Positions 16,251 through 23,057 of a stretch of 59,289 nucleotides of DNA are shown piece by piece (positions within the stretch are counted from its first letter, which is position 1; the number at the start of each line of letters is the position of its first letter). The position numbers and the translations under genes were made by a program. Location: positions 1 through 59,289 of IMG/VR virus record IMGVR_UViG_3300032315_000166; one strand, given 5' to 3'. Below the pieces are notes generated by a model that was not told the DNA's origin, did no database searches, and saw only the letters and a program-made list of their open reading frames with translations. This DNA is from a virus.

Positions 16251-16277
16251 TGGGGTTCAGGCTACCCTACCTGGGGT
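16251..16277 (-). promoter_or_regulatory. Promoter before the two whiB genes
   Basis: Minus strand CACCCCAGGTAGGGTAGCC TGAACCCC: -10 TAGCCT (16264-16259) between two CCCC-type arms, about 30 nt before the WhiB start. Confidence 0.45.
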
Positions 16278-16294
16278 GAATGGGCAATCATCGG

Positions 16295-16555
16295 TCAGTC
16301 GTCGTCTATCTCTTCGCCGTCATAACTGTCGACATCGAGCATTTCGCCGGCTGCACCGAGTAGCCCGTTGATTCGCCACTGCGGGTCGTCGGACGCCCAC
16401 GCGGCGACGCTGGCGGCCCCAGTTTCGTCGAGGTATTCGCAGACAACTATCCATGTGGTGATCATGACGGGGCCGCCTTCATCGGCGGCGAGGATGGCCT
16501 GGACGGCGTCGGGCAACACCCGGTGCGGTTCGGGCTTCTCGGGGTCCGTGGTCAC
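16295..16555 (-). CDS. Hypothetical acidic protein
   Basis: 86 residues from GTG 16555, chosen because it overlaps the upstream stop as GTGA. Middle segment MITTWIVVCEYLDETGAA looks like a beta hairpin; the C-terminus is strongly acidic (DSYDGEEIDDD). Similar short proteins with a ...WIVVCEYLDE... core are common in actinophage early regions. Function unknown. Confidence 0.65.
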   Translation of the reverse strand: MTTDPEKPEPHRVLPDAVQAILAADEGGPVMITTWIVVCEYLDETGAASVAAWASDDPQWRINGLLGAAGEMLDVDSYDGEEIDDD

Positions 16556-16680
16556 GTTCCAAGGGTAGAGCCTTGGCGGGCTTTCAGTAGGGCGCAGGTG
16601 GGGCATCCGGTCGTGTCGAGGCGGGCTTCGGTGGTCCATGCTCCGCAGGAGGGGCAGCGGGTGATTGCGGGGTGACTCAT
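16552..16680 (-). CDS. Small zinc-ribbon protein
   Basis: 42 residues, ATG 16680, joined by 4-nt overlaps to genes on both sides. Two CxxC knuckles (CPSC at 9-12 and CPTC at 26-29) make a minimal zinc ribbon. No recognised function. Confidence 0.65.
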   Translation of the reverse strand: MSHPAITRCPSCGAWTTEARLDTTGCPTCALLKARQGSTLGT

Positions 16681-17069
16681 GGGTGGGCCTTTCGGGCGTT
16701 TCGGCGGCAGAGGGCACAGTAGCGGGGGCCTTTCGGTTCGTCGTGTGAGCAGGTGTCAGGGAGGTTGTCGAGGGGGTCGGGGCGTGTGCGGGCTCGGGCT
16801 CGGAAGGCCGCAGCGGTCCATTCAGGGTTGGGGGTGGGGATGGGGTGTCCTGACATGGTGGCGGGGCTGTGGGGCTCGCAGTAGGCGCCTGAGGGGTACA
16901 GGAGGGCGTCTTGGCCGCAGGTGGTGCTGGTGTCGGGGTGCCAGTACCCGCAGGTGTGTTTCCTACTCACGAGTAACCTTCCGGTGGGGGCAGGTTCGGG
17001 GCGCAGGTCTACCTCTCCGGCCCTGACGCTGAAGTGCCCCGTCAGGGTCGGGTCGTGGGCAGCCTTCAC
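16677..17069 (-). CDS. Cys-rich protein with two zinc-type clusters
   Basis: 130 residues from GTG 17069, with GGAGG 8 nt upstream. Two Cys/His clusters: HTCGYWHPDTSTTCG...YCEPH (~38-67) and CSHDEPKGPRYCALCRR (~107-123). The linker is Pro/Arg-rich. Looks like two zinc knuckles in one chain. Function unknown; starts the small operon ending with the WhiB-upstream genes. Confidence 0.6.
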   Translation of the reverse strand: MKAAHDPTLTGHFSVRAGEVDLRPEPAPTGRLLVSRKHTCGYWHPDTSTTCGQDALLYPSGAYCEPHSPATMSGHPIPTPNPEWTAAAFRARARTRPDPLDNLPDTCSHDEPKGPRYCALCRRNARKAHP

Positions 17070-17089
17070 GTCATGAACCTCCGTGTTGA

Positions 17090-17103
17090 CGCCCCGAACC
17101 TAG
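17090..17103 (-). promoter_or_regulatory. Possible promoter
   Basis: Minus strand CTAGGTTCGGGGC: TAGGTT (17102-17097) followed by a GGGG arm, matching the TANNNT-N-GGGG pattern. Lies in the 36-nt gap before the gene at 17069. Confidence 0.3.
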
Positions 17104-17105
17104 GT

Positions 17106-17573
17106 CTATGGCATGAGCCGGGTCACGTCGATGCCGGCTGTGGTTTCGAGGATCTGAAGCCCGCTCTCGTACTTGCGGGTGAGTCGGGCTCGGGTGGCGG
17201 GATCCGCGATGCCGTCGATGCGCTGGTAGTTGTCGATGACATCGGAAGTCTTCACCCATGCGGCGATGGGGTGCCGGGCGAGCCGCGTGACGTGGTCGAC
17301 ATAGGGCTCGTGCCTGTCCGTGCGCGTGAGTAGGGCGACGGCCTCAATGACGTGGGGGTGTGCGCCGAGGGCTCGTAGGTCGTCGAGGGTGTGGGGTGTG
17401 TCCTCGACAACGTCGTGCAGGAGGCCGGTGATGACGTAGGTGTCACCGAACTCGTGGAGGCGGGCTCCGACTCTCAGGGGGTGCAGGATGTAGGGGGATC
17501 CTTGCATGTCGACTTGCCCGTCGTGTGCTCGGGTGGCGAACTCGATGGCGCCTTCAATGGTGTTCAGGCTCAT
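17106..17573 (-). CDS. HD-domain hydrolase, MESH1/SpoT-hydrolase-like
   Basis: 155 residues from ATG 17573 (overlaps upstream stop as ATGA). Metal-binding HD residues are visible: H17 in RAHDGQ, H31 in ILHPL, H53-D54 with E57-D58 in LLHDVVEDT, and D111/D114-N115 in KTSDVIDN. This is the pattern of small alarmone hydrolases (MESH1 and the RelA/SpoT HD domain), ~150-180 residues. It could remove ppGpp or a related nucleotide during infection. Notable because another phage protein carries a RelA/SpoT-like synthetase domain (5098-7665). Substrate is inferred from family only. Confidence 0.82.
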   Translation of the reverse strand: MSLNTIEGAIEFATRAHDGQVDMQGSPYILHPLRVGARLHEFGDTYVITGLLHDVVEDTPHTLDDLRALGAHPHVIEAVALLTRTDRHEPYVDHVTRLARHPIAAWVKTSDVIDNYQRIDGIADPATRARLTRKYESGLQILETTAGIDVTRLMP

Positions 17574-17944
17574 GCTTCGATCTCCTCGGGCTCGGGGATG
17601 GTGGACAGGGTGAAGCCGGTGCGGCACACCTCGGCGGCCCACATTAGATCGTCGATCTGGCGTTCGCGCTCGGCGGCGAGGAGGTCGGCGTGGGGCACGT
17701 TGAACTTGTGCCAGTAGGCGGGGTCGCTCATGGGGTCGAGCATCATGCAGGCTTGAGCGATGAGGTAGAGGGCGTGCTCGTAGTGGCGCTTGCCGTTGTG
17801 GCGGTTCTCGGCCATGCGGTCGAGGTAGACGCCGACGAGGTGATCTCGGCCTTCGAGGTCTTTCGCTTCGATGCCGATCCCGGCGCAGCGGCGCAGGATC
17901 ATGCGCTCCTCGTCGTCGAGGTAGGTGAGTGAGTAGGTCTGCAT
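17570..17944 (-). CDS. Hypothetical protein
   Basis: 124 residues from ATG 17944 (TAATG overlap with upstream stop). Helical, with a repeated aromatic pattern (HYEHALYLIAQACMMLD, DPAYWHKFNVPHADLL) and an acidic end. Unrecognised. Sits directly before the HD hydrolase and could be a partner, judged only by coupling. Confidence 0.65.
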   Translation of the reverse strand: MQTYSLTYLDDEERMILRRCAGIGIEAKDLEGRDHLVGVYLDRMAENRHNGKRHYEHALYLIAQACMMLDPMSDPAYWHKFNVPHADLLAAERERQIDDLMWAAEVCRTGFTLSTIPEPEEIEA

Positions 17945-18192
17945 TATGCCTCCTTGGCGTCGGCGAGGAAGGCGTCGACCCACGCTCGCATCTGTGGGAC
18001 GGTCTCCCACGTTCCGTACCGCTCGGGCATCGTAAACATGGTTGTGGCCCAGTCGCCTCCGGGGCGACGTGCACCGAACATCAGTCCGGCGCCCTTGAGG
18101 CCGATGGCCTGGATCTCGGTGCCGGCTTCGCTTGTCCACTCGGCGGCGATGCCGGTGCCGGTCGCGAGCGGGTAGATGGCGATGTTGCTCAT
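17944..18192 (-). CDS. Hypothetical protein
   Basis: 82 residues, ATG 18192, 2 nt after the previous stop. Short beta-like N-terminus (NIAIYPLATGTG) and a C-terminal helix (MRAWVDAFLADAKEA). No recognised family. Confidence 0.65.
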   Translation of the reverse strand: MSNIAIYPLATGTGIAAEWTSEAGTEIQAIGLKGAGLMFGARRPGGDWATTMFTMPERYGTWETVPQMRAWVDAFLADAKEA

Positions 18193-18194
18193 GG

Positions 18195-18401
18195 CTAGTC
18201 CTCCTCGACGATGAGTGAGCCGACCTGATTGCCGTTGTGGTCGCGAAGCAGGAACTCGGTGGTCTCGCCGGTTGCGATGTCGCGGTCGTTGAGTCGCTGC
18301 ATGGCCTTTCGCATGAACTCTAGGACGGCGGCCTTGTCGAGGTCGTCGTCGAAGCGGAAGGCGGCGTTGTCTGTCTTGAATGACAGGGTGATGCTGCTCA
18401 T
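18195..18401 (-). CDS. Hypothetical protein
   Basis: 68 residues, ATG 18401. Starts with an ITLSFKTDNAAF strand, then an amphipathic helix (AVLEFMRKAMQRL), then LRDHNGNQVGSLIVEE. This is the compact alpha/beta pattern of many phage early proteins. Unrecognised. Confidence 0.7.
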   Translation of the reverse strand: MSSITLSFKTDNAAFRFDDDLDKAAVLEFMRKAMQRLNDRDIATGETTEFLLRDHNGNQVGSLIVEED

Positions 18402-18411
18402 GGGTTGCCTC

Positions 18412-18549
18412 CTAGAACGGTGGTGTCGGGTCGGATGTGGGGAAGAAGCCGGTGGCCTTGGCTCGGGCGATCATGCACGGCTTGCACGGTGTGTTCGTGA
18501 AGTAGCCGAGCGGGTCGTCGTGGCCGCACGCGGCGAGTAGCCCGGTCAT
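18412..18549 (-). CDS. Small Cys-rich protein
   Basis: 45 residues from ATG 18549 (4-nt overlap with upstream gene). CGHDDPLGYFTNTPCKPCMIARAKATGF has one Cys plus a CxxC pair and His, resembling half of a zinc ribbon common in actinophages. Ends in PTPPF. Confidence 0.6.
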   Translation of the reverse strand: MTGLLAACGHDDPLGYFTNTPCKPCMIARAKATGFFPTSDPTPPF

Positions 18550-18746
18550 CGGGGCTCCTCGAAGTCGGGCTCGGGCTGCGGGTCGAGGTAGCCGGTGTTC
18601 TGGTCGTATTCGCGGGTCTCGGTGGTGCGGTAGTTCTTGATGTTGGCGGCCCACTCCTCGTAGGGGATCTCGGTGCGGTCGAGCAACTCGATCATGCGGG
18701 TGCCGTCTGCGGACCAGAAGGCCCGGCGGTATGGGGTTCGGTACAT
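18546..18746 (-). CDS. Hypothetical protein
   Basis: 66 residues from ATG 18746, GGGAGAAC upstream, 25 nt after the canonical promoter. N-terminus rich in Tyr/Arg (MYRTPYRRAFW), then IELLDRTEIPYEEWAANI. Unrecognised. First gene of a five- to six-gene coupled run going left. Confidence 0.65.
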   Translation of the reverse strand: MYRTPYRRAFWSADGTRMIELLDRTEIPYEEWAANIKNYRTTETREYDQNTGYLDPQPEPDFEEPR

Positions 18747-18764
18747 GATGTTCTCCCTTCGTTC

Positions 18765-18789
18765 AACCCCAGTGTAGCACACGGGGGTT
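18765..18789 (-). promoter_or_regulatory. Canonical phage promoter/operator element
   Basis: Minus strand AACCCCCGTGTGC, then TACACT (18776-18771), then GGGGTTG. Extended -10 and both arms are perfect. The upstream arm lies inside the 3' end of the previous gene (stop at 18788). Confidence 0.65.
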
Positions 18790-19003
18790 ATGCGTCTGGT
18801 GAGCACCCCGCCGTCCAATGACAGACGGTGATGTCATGCTGAAGTCGCGTCTCACACGCCCAACGCGGCTCCTCGCAGCAGTCCGTCATCGTCAGGCAGA
18901 CCTCGCCGCACTGATTCGGGCAGCCCTCCTCGATCATCTTCAGGACGTGGGCGTAGGCGTCGCTCTTGCCGCGCTTGTGGGCACGCTCCTCGGGCGTCCA
19001 CAT
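18788..19003 (-). CDS. Cys-rich protein
   Basis: 71 residues, ATG 19003. A helical N-terminus (RAHKRGKSDAYAHVLKMI) is followed by many Cys (GCPNQCGEVC, DCCEEPRWACE, VCHWTAGC). May bind metal or form disulfides. Stop codon (TAA) is embedded in the promoter arm that follows. Confidence 0.6.
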   Translation of the reverse strand: MWTPEERAHKRGKSDAYAHVLKMIEEGCPNQCGEVCLTMTDCCEEPRWACETRLQHDITVCHWTAGCSPDA

Positions 19004-19005
19004 GG

Positions 19006-19158
19006 CTAACCCTCGTCCGAGGCGTCGAGGATCTCGAAGTCGCCGAACGCCTTGCCGGTCATGGCGCAGGCGTTGAGGTAGTCGAGGGCTTGCTCTCGAT
19101 CGCCGTAGGTGGCGATGAGGTTATTCAGGTAATAGACGCGGTACGGTGCGCGGCTCAT
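19006..19158 (-). CDS. Hypothetical protein
   Basis: 50 residues from ATG 19158 (ATGA overlap with upstream). YRVYYLNNLIATYGDREQALDYLN looks like a small beta-alpha unit. Unrecognised, but similar short 'YRVYY...' proteins are frequent in actinophage early operons. Confidence 0.6.
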   Translation of the reverse strand: MSRAPYRVYYLNNLIATYGDREQALDYLNACAMTGKAFGDFEILDASDEG

Positions 19159-19301
19159 GGCTTGCCTCCCCAGAATGTCGGGCGGCACTTCAGGCAGTCC
19201 ACCGCAGCGAACAGCGGCGATACCTCGAAGGCCGGATCGGTCTGTGCAGTGGCTCCGCACATGGCTTCCCATCGAGTCATCATCGTGCGATGCACGCTCA
19301 T
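19155..19301 (-). CDS. Small hypothetical protein with CxxC
   Basis: 48 residues, ATG 19301, with 4-nt overlaps on both sides. Contains VDCLKCRPTFWGG near the C-terminus, a single CxxC knuckle. No function known. Confidence 0.6.
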   Translation of the reverse strand: MSVHRTMMTRWEAMCGATAQTDPAFEVSPLFAAVDCLKCRPTFWGGKP

Positions 19302-19603
19302 GCGTTCGCTCCCTTCGGGAAGTCGTAGGAACGGAAAGCGTGCGCCTCCCAGACGCGCTCGCTGATCTCATCCATGTACACGTCAGTCAACTCACCCTTC
19401 GGGAACTTCTTGCCGGCGCGATTGAAGACGCGGCGCACGGTGTAGGTGTCGCGGCCCTCGACGTACTCGACCTCGACCGTGTAGCCGGCGCCGACTGGCA
19501 GCACGAGGGTGCCGTCGACGAGGTAGCCGCGTCCGCCGGAGACGGCGAGGAATGTGATGCGCCCAATCTGGTCGAGCAGTGTGTTCTTCTGGTCGATGTC
19601 CAT
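19298..19603 (-). CDS. Hypothetical beta-rich protein
   Basis: 101 residues, ATG 19603. Alternating strands (LVDGTLVLPVGAGYTVEVEYV, DTYTVRRVFN) and a C-terminal helix (MDEISERVWEAHAF). Homologues of this type are common in actinophages without assigned function. Confidence 0.7.
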   Translation of the reverse strand: MDIDQKNTLLDQIGRITFLAVSGGRGYLVDGTLVLPVGAGYTVEVEYVEGRDTYTVRRVFNRAGKKFPKGELTDVYMDEISERVWEAHAFRSYDFPKGANA

Positions 19604-19613
19604 GAAGCCCTCC

Positions 19614-19802
19614 TTAGAAGTCGGTCGGTTGGGTGTAGGTCTCGCCGTTCAGGGACATGAGAACGACTCCAACGTCGCCGCCCTTGACCTTCTTGCGGGT
19701 CTTCGCCTGGAAGGCGAGGATGGCGGCCTGTTGGGCGCCGTAGAGTGTGTCGGCTTCGACGGTCATCTCTTGACCGTTCCAGAAAGCGGCGTAGGTGTTC
19801 AT
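19614..19802 (-). CDS. Conserved small phage protein
   Basis: 62 residues, ATG 19802, overlapping the upstream gene by 4 nt. Pattern NTYAAFWNGQEMTVEADTLYGAQQ and ILAFQAKTRKKVKGGDVGVVL is a widespread small phage family (compact alpha/beta fold). Function unknown. Confidence 0.75.
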   Translation of the reverse strand: MNTYAAFWNGQEMTVEADTLYGAQQAAILAFQAKTRKKVKGGDVGVVLMSLNGETYTQPTDF

Positions 19803-19996
19803 GCTGTCTCCTTGGCGAGTGCGCTGGGCTTGTCTTCGGATTCGCAGGCGAGGCAGAAGTCGGCGTTGCTACCGAAGTAGGCGTAGCCGGACTCCTCGTC
19901 GACTGCGATCGGCGGGACGATCTGTGTGCGTCCGCAGGTGGCGTGGATGATGGTCATGGTTCCGTCAAGAGCGACGGTATAAGTGGCGTTTTTCAT
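19799..19996 (-). CDS. Small Cys-containing hypothetical protein
   Basis: 65 residues from ATG 19996. Begins MKNATYTVALDGTMTII; ATCGRTQ and FCLACESE supply three Cys for a possible zinc knuckle. First gene after the promoter at 20017-20043. Confidence 0.65.
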   Translation of the reverse strand: MKNATYTVALDGTMTIIHATCGRTQIVPPIAVDEESGYAYFGSNADFCLACESEDKPSALAKETA

Positions 19997-20016
19997 TGGG
20001 TCTCCCTTCCCTGTCT

Positions 20017-20043
20017 AACCCCCAGTGTATCACACCCCGGTTT
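20017..20043 (-). promoter_or_regulatory. Promoter/operator element
   Basis: Minus strand TGATACACT (extended -10; TACACT at 20029-20024) followed by GGGGGTTAG; upstream arm is AAACCGGGG. Overlaps the 3' end of the HTH gene that ends at 20030. Confidence 0.6.
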
Positions 20044-20587
20044 GGTCCTCGGATAGGGGGGTATCGAGCACCTGCCGCACCCGCTCCCGAGTCACCCCCA
20101 ACACCATAGCGATCGACTGAAGCGTCACCCCATCACGCCGCAACACCCGCAACTCGCGGATCAGGGCGTGCGCAGCCCGCGTCTCCCAACGGCTCCCGTA
20201 CCCGGCGGCGGCCTTGACGTTGTCGCTCTCGTACCGGATCCACTCCACCTCCTCAGGCGTCAAGGGACGGTGCTTCAGGGGCTTCACGGCCCTCCTAGAG
20301 GCCCTGGTGATGGTTCGGCGCGACACCAGCAGCAGCCCCTGGCGGCGGGCCTTGAGGATCTGCTGATTCACCGACCCATCCGGCCACCCAATCGCCCGAG
20401 CCATCGCCGGCGTCGATACACCGTCGAGATACAGCGACGCAGCAACCCGCCGGAACTCGTCATTGTTCGCCCGGCGCTCCTCAGTCCATGGCGGAGTCGA
20501 CGCGAACATGGCGGCGGTCACCCGCAGCCACTCAGCCTCCAACGGAGTGAGCGGGCGACCCTCCCAGGCTTTCACTGTCTTACTCAT
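20030..20587 (-). CDS. DNA-binding protein with two tandem HTH-type repeats
   Basis: 185 residues, ATG 20587. The chain is an internal duplication. Repeat 1 (about 10-90) starts RPLTPLEAEWLR and ends TPAMARAIGWPDGSVNQQI. Repeat 2 (about 105-175) starts RPLTPEEVEWIR and ends LQSIAMVLGVTRERVRQVL, a sigma-region-4-like HTH. A pseudo-twofold protein like this could bind an inverted repeat as a monomer. Its gene ends inside a copy of the AACCCC/GGGGTT element, so it is a candidate regulator of that family. Role inferred. Confidence 0.7.
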   Translation of the reverse strand: MSKTVKAWEGRPLTPLEAEWLRVTAAMFASTPPWTEERRANNDEFRRVAASLYLDGVSTPAMARAIGWPDGSVNQQILKARRQGLLLVSRRTITRASRRAVKPLKHRPLTPEEVEWIRYESDNVKAAAGYGSRWETRAAHALIRELRVLRRDGVTLQSIAMVLGVTRERVRQVLDTPLSEDQTGV

Positions 20588-21453
20588 GAGCGCCTCCTCT
20601 TGGCGTACTTGGCTTTCAGTTGCTCCCGCATCTCAGCGGGCATGATGTTGTGCTTCCCGGCCAGAGCCTTCTCGATCAGGGCCATGCGCTGACGCAACCG
20701 CTCCTTGTCGGCCTCGTCGCGAGTGAAGCCGAGGTAGTCGACTGCCGAGTGCCACTCGGACACGGCGGTGCGCTCGGTCTTGATCTCCTCCATGTAGTTG
20801 CGCCCGTAGCGGTTCGGCAGCATCAGCGGCTCACCGGAAGCGGTCGGCGCGGCGGCCCTGCGCTTGGCGTCCCGCTCGGCCTTCTTCGCCTCACGCTCCG
20901 CCTTAGCGGCTTCCTTCGCCACCTTGTCGGCGGTCACGATCGTGGTGGGCCGGTTCAACACCTCGGCAGGGGCCGACGGGTAACACACGGTGCAGGCGGT
21001 CTCGCCAGCGGCCTCGACGATCTCGGTCTCGTCCGCGCCGGACAACTGAGGCAGCCAAGCGAACTCGGTGGTCGGGAAGCACGTCGAGCAGTCTTGCGAC
21101 TTGTGGACGTGGCCGTTGCTTGCCTTCACGAGGAAGGCCCGGTTCCAGTAGTAATCCCGGTAGCAGGCGGCCAACTCGGCGATCTCCTCGTCGATGGCGG
21201 CGGCTGTGGCGAGGTTGCGGTCGTAGGCGGTCTTGACCCGCTCGAATGAAGCCGCATCCCAGGACTCGGGCGTGGCGTAGAGGGCGTCCTCGAAGGTGCC
21301 GTCCCATTCGCGGGTGCGCCAGTCGCGCTTCTGTCCGGCGTAGCGGCGGATGGTGTCTTTGATGATGCCGCGCTCGACGGCGAAGGTGTAGTCGGCCCAG
21401 GACAGGTCGGCGAGTCGCTCGTCGACTGTGCGGGCTAGTTCTCTGATGCTCAT
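20584..21453 (-). CDS. Conserved actinophage protein with Cys-His pairs
   Basis: 289 residues, ATG 21453. Central region FLVKASNGHVHKSQDCSTCFP and ACTVCYPSAP is a signature of a large family found in many actinophages, probably a zinc-stabilised fold. Flanked by an N-terminal helical domain and a C-terminal Lys/Ala-rich coiled coil (~175-200) plus another helical part. Function unknown. Coupled by overlap to the HTH gene downstream. Confidence 0.75.
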   Translation of the reverse strand: MSIRELARTVDERLADLSWADYTFAVERGIIKDTIRRYAGQKRDWRTREWDGTFEDALYATPESWDAASFERVKTAYDRNLATAAAIDEEIAELAACYRDYYWNRAFLVKASNGHVHKSQDCSTCFPTTEFAWLPQLSGADETEIVEAAGETACTVCYPSAPAEVLNRPTTIVTADKVAKEAAKAEREAKKAERDAKRRAAAPTASGEPLMLPNRYGRNYMEEIKTERTAVSEWHSAVDYLGFTRDEADKERLRQRMALIEKALAGKHNIMPAEMREQLKAKYAKRRRS

Positions 21454-21471
21454 GGGGTCTCCCTTCCCTTC

Positions 21472-21497
21472 ACCACGAGTGTACCATACGGGGGTTT
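21472..21497 (-). promoter_or_regulatory. Promoter/operator element
   Basis: Minus strand AAACCCCCGTATGG, then TACACT (21483-21478), then CGTGGTG. The downstream arm is degenerate. About 25 nt before the start at 21453. Confidence 0.6.
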
Positions 21498-21768
21498 AGT
21501 TCCAGCCACGGCACCCGCAATAGAACCTGTCGAACTCGGACGGAGCACGCTCCTCGAAGCCGTGATCCGTGATCCCAGCCCGCCCCGTCAGCGGATTCCA
21601 CTTCAGGTGCGCGATGCGGGAGTAGCCGCAGCGACAGTGGTCGACCGCCCACCCCGAGCCCGGACCCCGATACTCGACGAAAGCGGCGAGCGGATTCGTC
21701 GAGTCGGTTTCGGCGCCGCAGTGGCAGCGGGCTCGGCGGCCTTCGAGTCTGTCATCCGAGAGCGGCAT
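21496..21768 (-). CDS. Zinc-ribbon protein of actinophage type
   Basis: 90 residues, ATG 21768. Cys clusters RCHCGAETD, HCRCGYSRIAHLKW and YCGCRGWN; the 'CGYSRIAH' phrase recurs in many actinophage proteins and probably binds zinc. Overlaps the end of the upstream gene by 17 nt. Function unknown. Confidence 0.7.
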   Translation of the reverse strand: MPLSDDRLEGRRARCHCGAETDSTNPLAAFVEYRGPGSGWAVDHCRCGYSRIAHLKWNPLTGRAGITDHGFEERAPSEFDRFYCGCRGWN

Positions 21769-22321
21769 GGAGCACCTCCATCTCGCCGTTCAGCCACTCC
21801 TTGAACACCTCGACCTGATCCTCTTGGACGTACACGGTGATCGCAGTCGAGAACACGTTGCTCGTCGGATCCGCAGCCACCGCCACATTCACGGGTGGGG
21901 CCTCATCCTTCAGGGACTCGACCCACTCATTGAACGGGCGCTTACGGGCACCGGTCGAGTCGCCCCAGCCACCGGTGGTCCAGCCTTCGAGGCCGACCTC
22001 GGTCCAGCCCTCGATCGTGGTCACGTTGTAGCCGCGCCACGCGCTCGTCGAGTGCCAGGTGCGTCGCGCCTCGATCTCGGGATCGTCGCCGTACTTGCTC
22101 ATGGAGAACTTGTCTCCGACATACACCCGGTCGGGGCCGTCGCTGTCGCCGGGGTAGTCGGGGCCGTAGAACAGGACGGTCGAGACGTGCTGCGACTCGG
22201 ACTCATAACACGGCTCGCACAGCCACTCTTCGGCGATGTTCGCCCACTGCATGTAGTCGGTGTCGAGGTCGAACGTCTCTTCGCAGGATCCGCACTTGAC
22301 GTTACGGTCGTCGGTACTCAT
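21752..22321 (-). CDS. Hypothetical protein with N-terminal zinc ribbon
   Basis: 189 residues, ATG 22321. Residues 10-38 have CGSCEETF...CEPCYE, a treble-clef or ribbon. The middle is Trp/Gly-rich (GWTEVGLEGWTTGGWG) and the C-terminus beta-alpha (FSTAITVYVQEDQVEVFKEWL). Unrecognised. Confidence 0.65.
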   Translation of the reverse strand: MSTDDRNVKCGSCEETFDLDTDYMQWANIAEEWLCEPCYESESQHVSTVLFYGPDYPGDSDGPDRVYVGDKFSMSKYGDDPEIEARRTWHSTSAWRGYNVTTIEGWTEVGLEGWTTGGWGDSTGARKRPFNEWVESLKDEAPPVNVAVAADPTSNVFSTAITVYVQEDQVEVFKEWLNGEMEVLHAALG

Positions 22322-22575
22322 GCTGCACTTCCCTTCGGGTTAGCGGCGTTCCAGCCCTTCATCCATCCGGCGTGCCACGAACTCGTTTCGGACGCGACCA
22401 GCAAGGTCATCGCCCAGTCGCGCTCCTCCTCGGAAGCGCCTTGGGCTCGGAGCAGTTCACCGATGAGGTGGTAGGCGCGGCGCGACTCGATCGTGCCGGA
22501 CTTGCTCGGGTAGTCGGCGAGGAACTTGTCGATGCGCTCCTCGGTTGCTTTCATGTCGAATGTCGTGGTGTCCAT
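22318..22575 (-). CDS. Hypothetical helical protein
   Basis: 85 residues from ATG 22575 (GAAGGGA upstream). Helices KATEERIDKFLADYP and RRAYHLIGELLRAQ, ending in AGWMKGWNAANPKG. No recognised family. Confidence 0.65.
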   Translation of the reverse strand: MDTTTFDMKATEERIDKFLADYPSKSGTIESRRAYHLIGELLRAQGASEEERDWAMTLLVASETSSWHAGWMKGWNAANPKGSAA

Positions 22576-22588
22576 GTGGGTGTCCCTT

Positions 22589-22804
22589 CTACTGAGGTGG
22601 TCGCGGTTCGCCGTCTGCGCGGTAGCCCCACGGGGCTGCGCCTTGGGCGTATTCGATGAGTGAGGTGATCTCGGCGGTGGCGCCCATGGCGTCAAGTGCT
22701 TGAGCGAGTGCCTCGTCAGTGTCGTTGGCCTTGAGTGCGGCTTCGAGGTCGCGGAGGTCTTCGCGGATGCGCTTGGCGTAGGCGCGGATCTGTGTCTTCT
22801 GCAT
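22589..22804 (-). CDS. Hypothetical helical protein
   Basis: 71 residues from ATG 22804. First leftward gene from the divergent promoter region. Amphipathic helices (AYAKRIREDLRDLEAALKAN, DEALAQALDAMGATAEIT), then EPRPPQ. Unrecognised. Confidence 0.65.
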   Translation of the reverse strand: MQKTQIRAYAKRIREDLRDLEAALKANDTDEALAQALDAMGATAEITSLIEYAQGAAPWGYRADGEPRPPQ

Positions 22805-22825
22805 TGGGTCTCCCTTCCCTGTCTC

Positions 22826-22850
22826 TACCCCGAGTTTAGCATACCCCCAT
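22826..22850 (-). promoter_or_regulatory. Leftward promoter of a divergent pair
   Basis: Minus strand TATGC then TAAACT (22838-22833) then CGGGGTAG: extended -10 plus GGGG arm. Shares its CCCCC block with the rightward promoter next to it, so one protein could control both directions. Confidence 0.55.
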
Positions 22851-22871
22851 TTAGGCTCTATCATCGGGGTC
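22843..22871 (+). promoter_or_regulatory. Rightward promoter of the divergent pair, leaderless start
   Basis: Plus strand ACCCCC (22843-22848), TATCAT at 22859-22864 as -10, CGGGGT after it, and the ATG at 22872 only 8 nt after the -10. Transcription would begin at or next to the ATG, giving a leaderless mRNA, as is common in actinobacteria. Confidence 0.5.
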
Positions 22872-22997
22872 ATGGTCGAACGATGGATCTGGCGCTGCAC
22901 CCTCTGCGGGAAGACAGGCATCGCGAAGGATGCGAGTCGAGGCTTCACTGAGCACTACGTGGCGACCCACTCGGACCCCCCACTGTCAGGGGCATAA
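22872..22997 (+). CDS. Small C2H2-type zinc-finger protein
   Basis: 41 residues, ATG 22872. CTLCGK...FTEHYVATH gives C-x2-C and H-x4-H spacing, a single zinc finger. No RBS is visible, consistent with the predicted leaderless start. First gene of the only rightward block, and its stop overlaps the next promoter. Confidence 0.55.
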   Translation: MVERWIWRCTLCGKTGIAKDASRGFTEHYVATHSDPPLSGA

Positions 22998-23020
22998 CCC
23001 CCGTATGGTATCCTCGTGGT
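22996..23020 (+). promoter_or_regulatory. Rightward promoter element
   Basis: Plus strand AACCCCCGTATGG followed by TATCCT (23009-23014) and CGTGGTG. Same layout as the leftward copies but on the other strand, matching gene direction. Confidence 0.6.
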
Positions 23021-23057
23021 GTTGGCCGGGGGGACCGGCCAGGGAAGGGAGCCCACC

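Noticed and set aside
17106-18074. Extended 322-residue version of the HD protein
   Set aside because: The first 167 residues are Arg/Pro-rich shadow of two genes in other frames; ATG 17573 has the stop/start overlap expected and begins the conserved domain.
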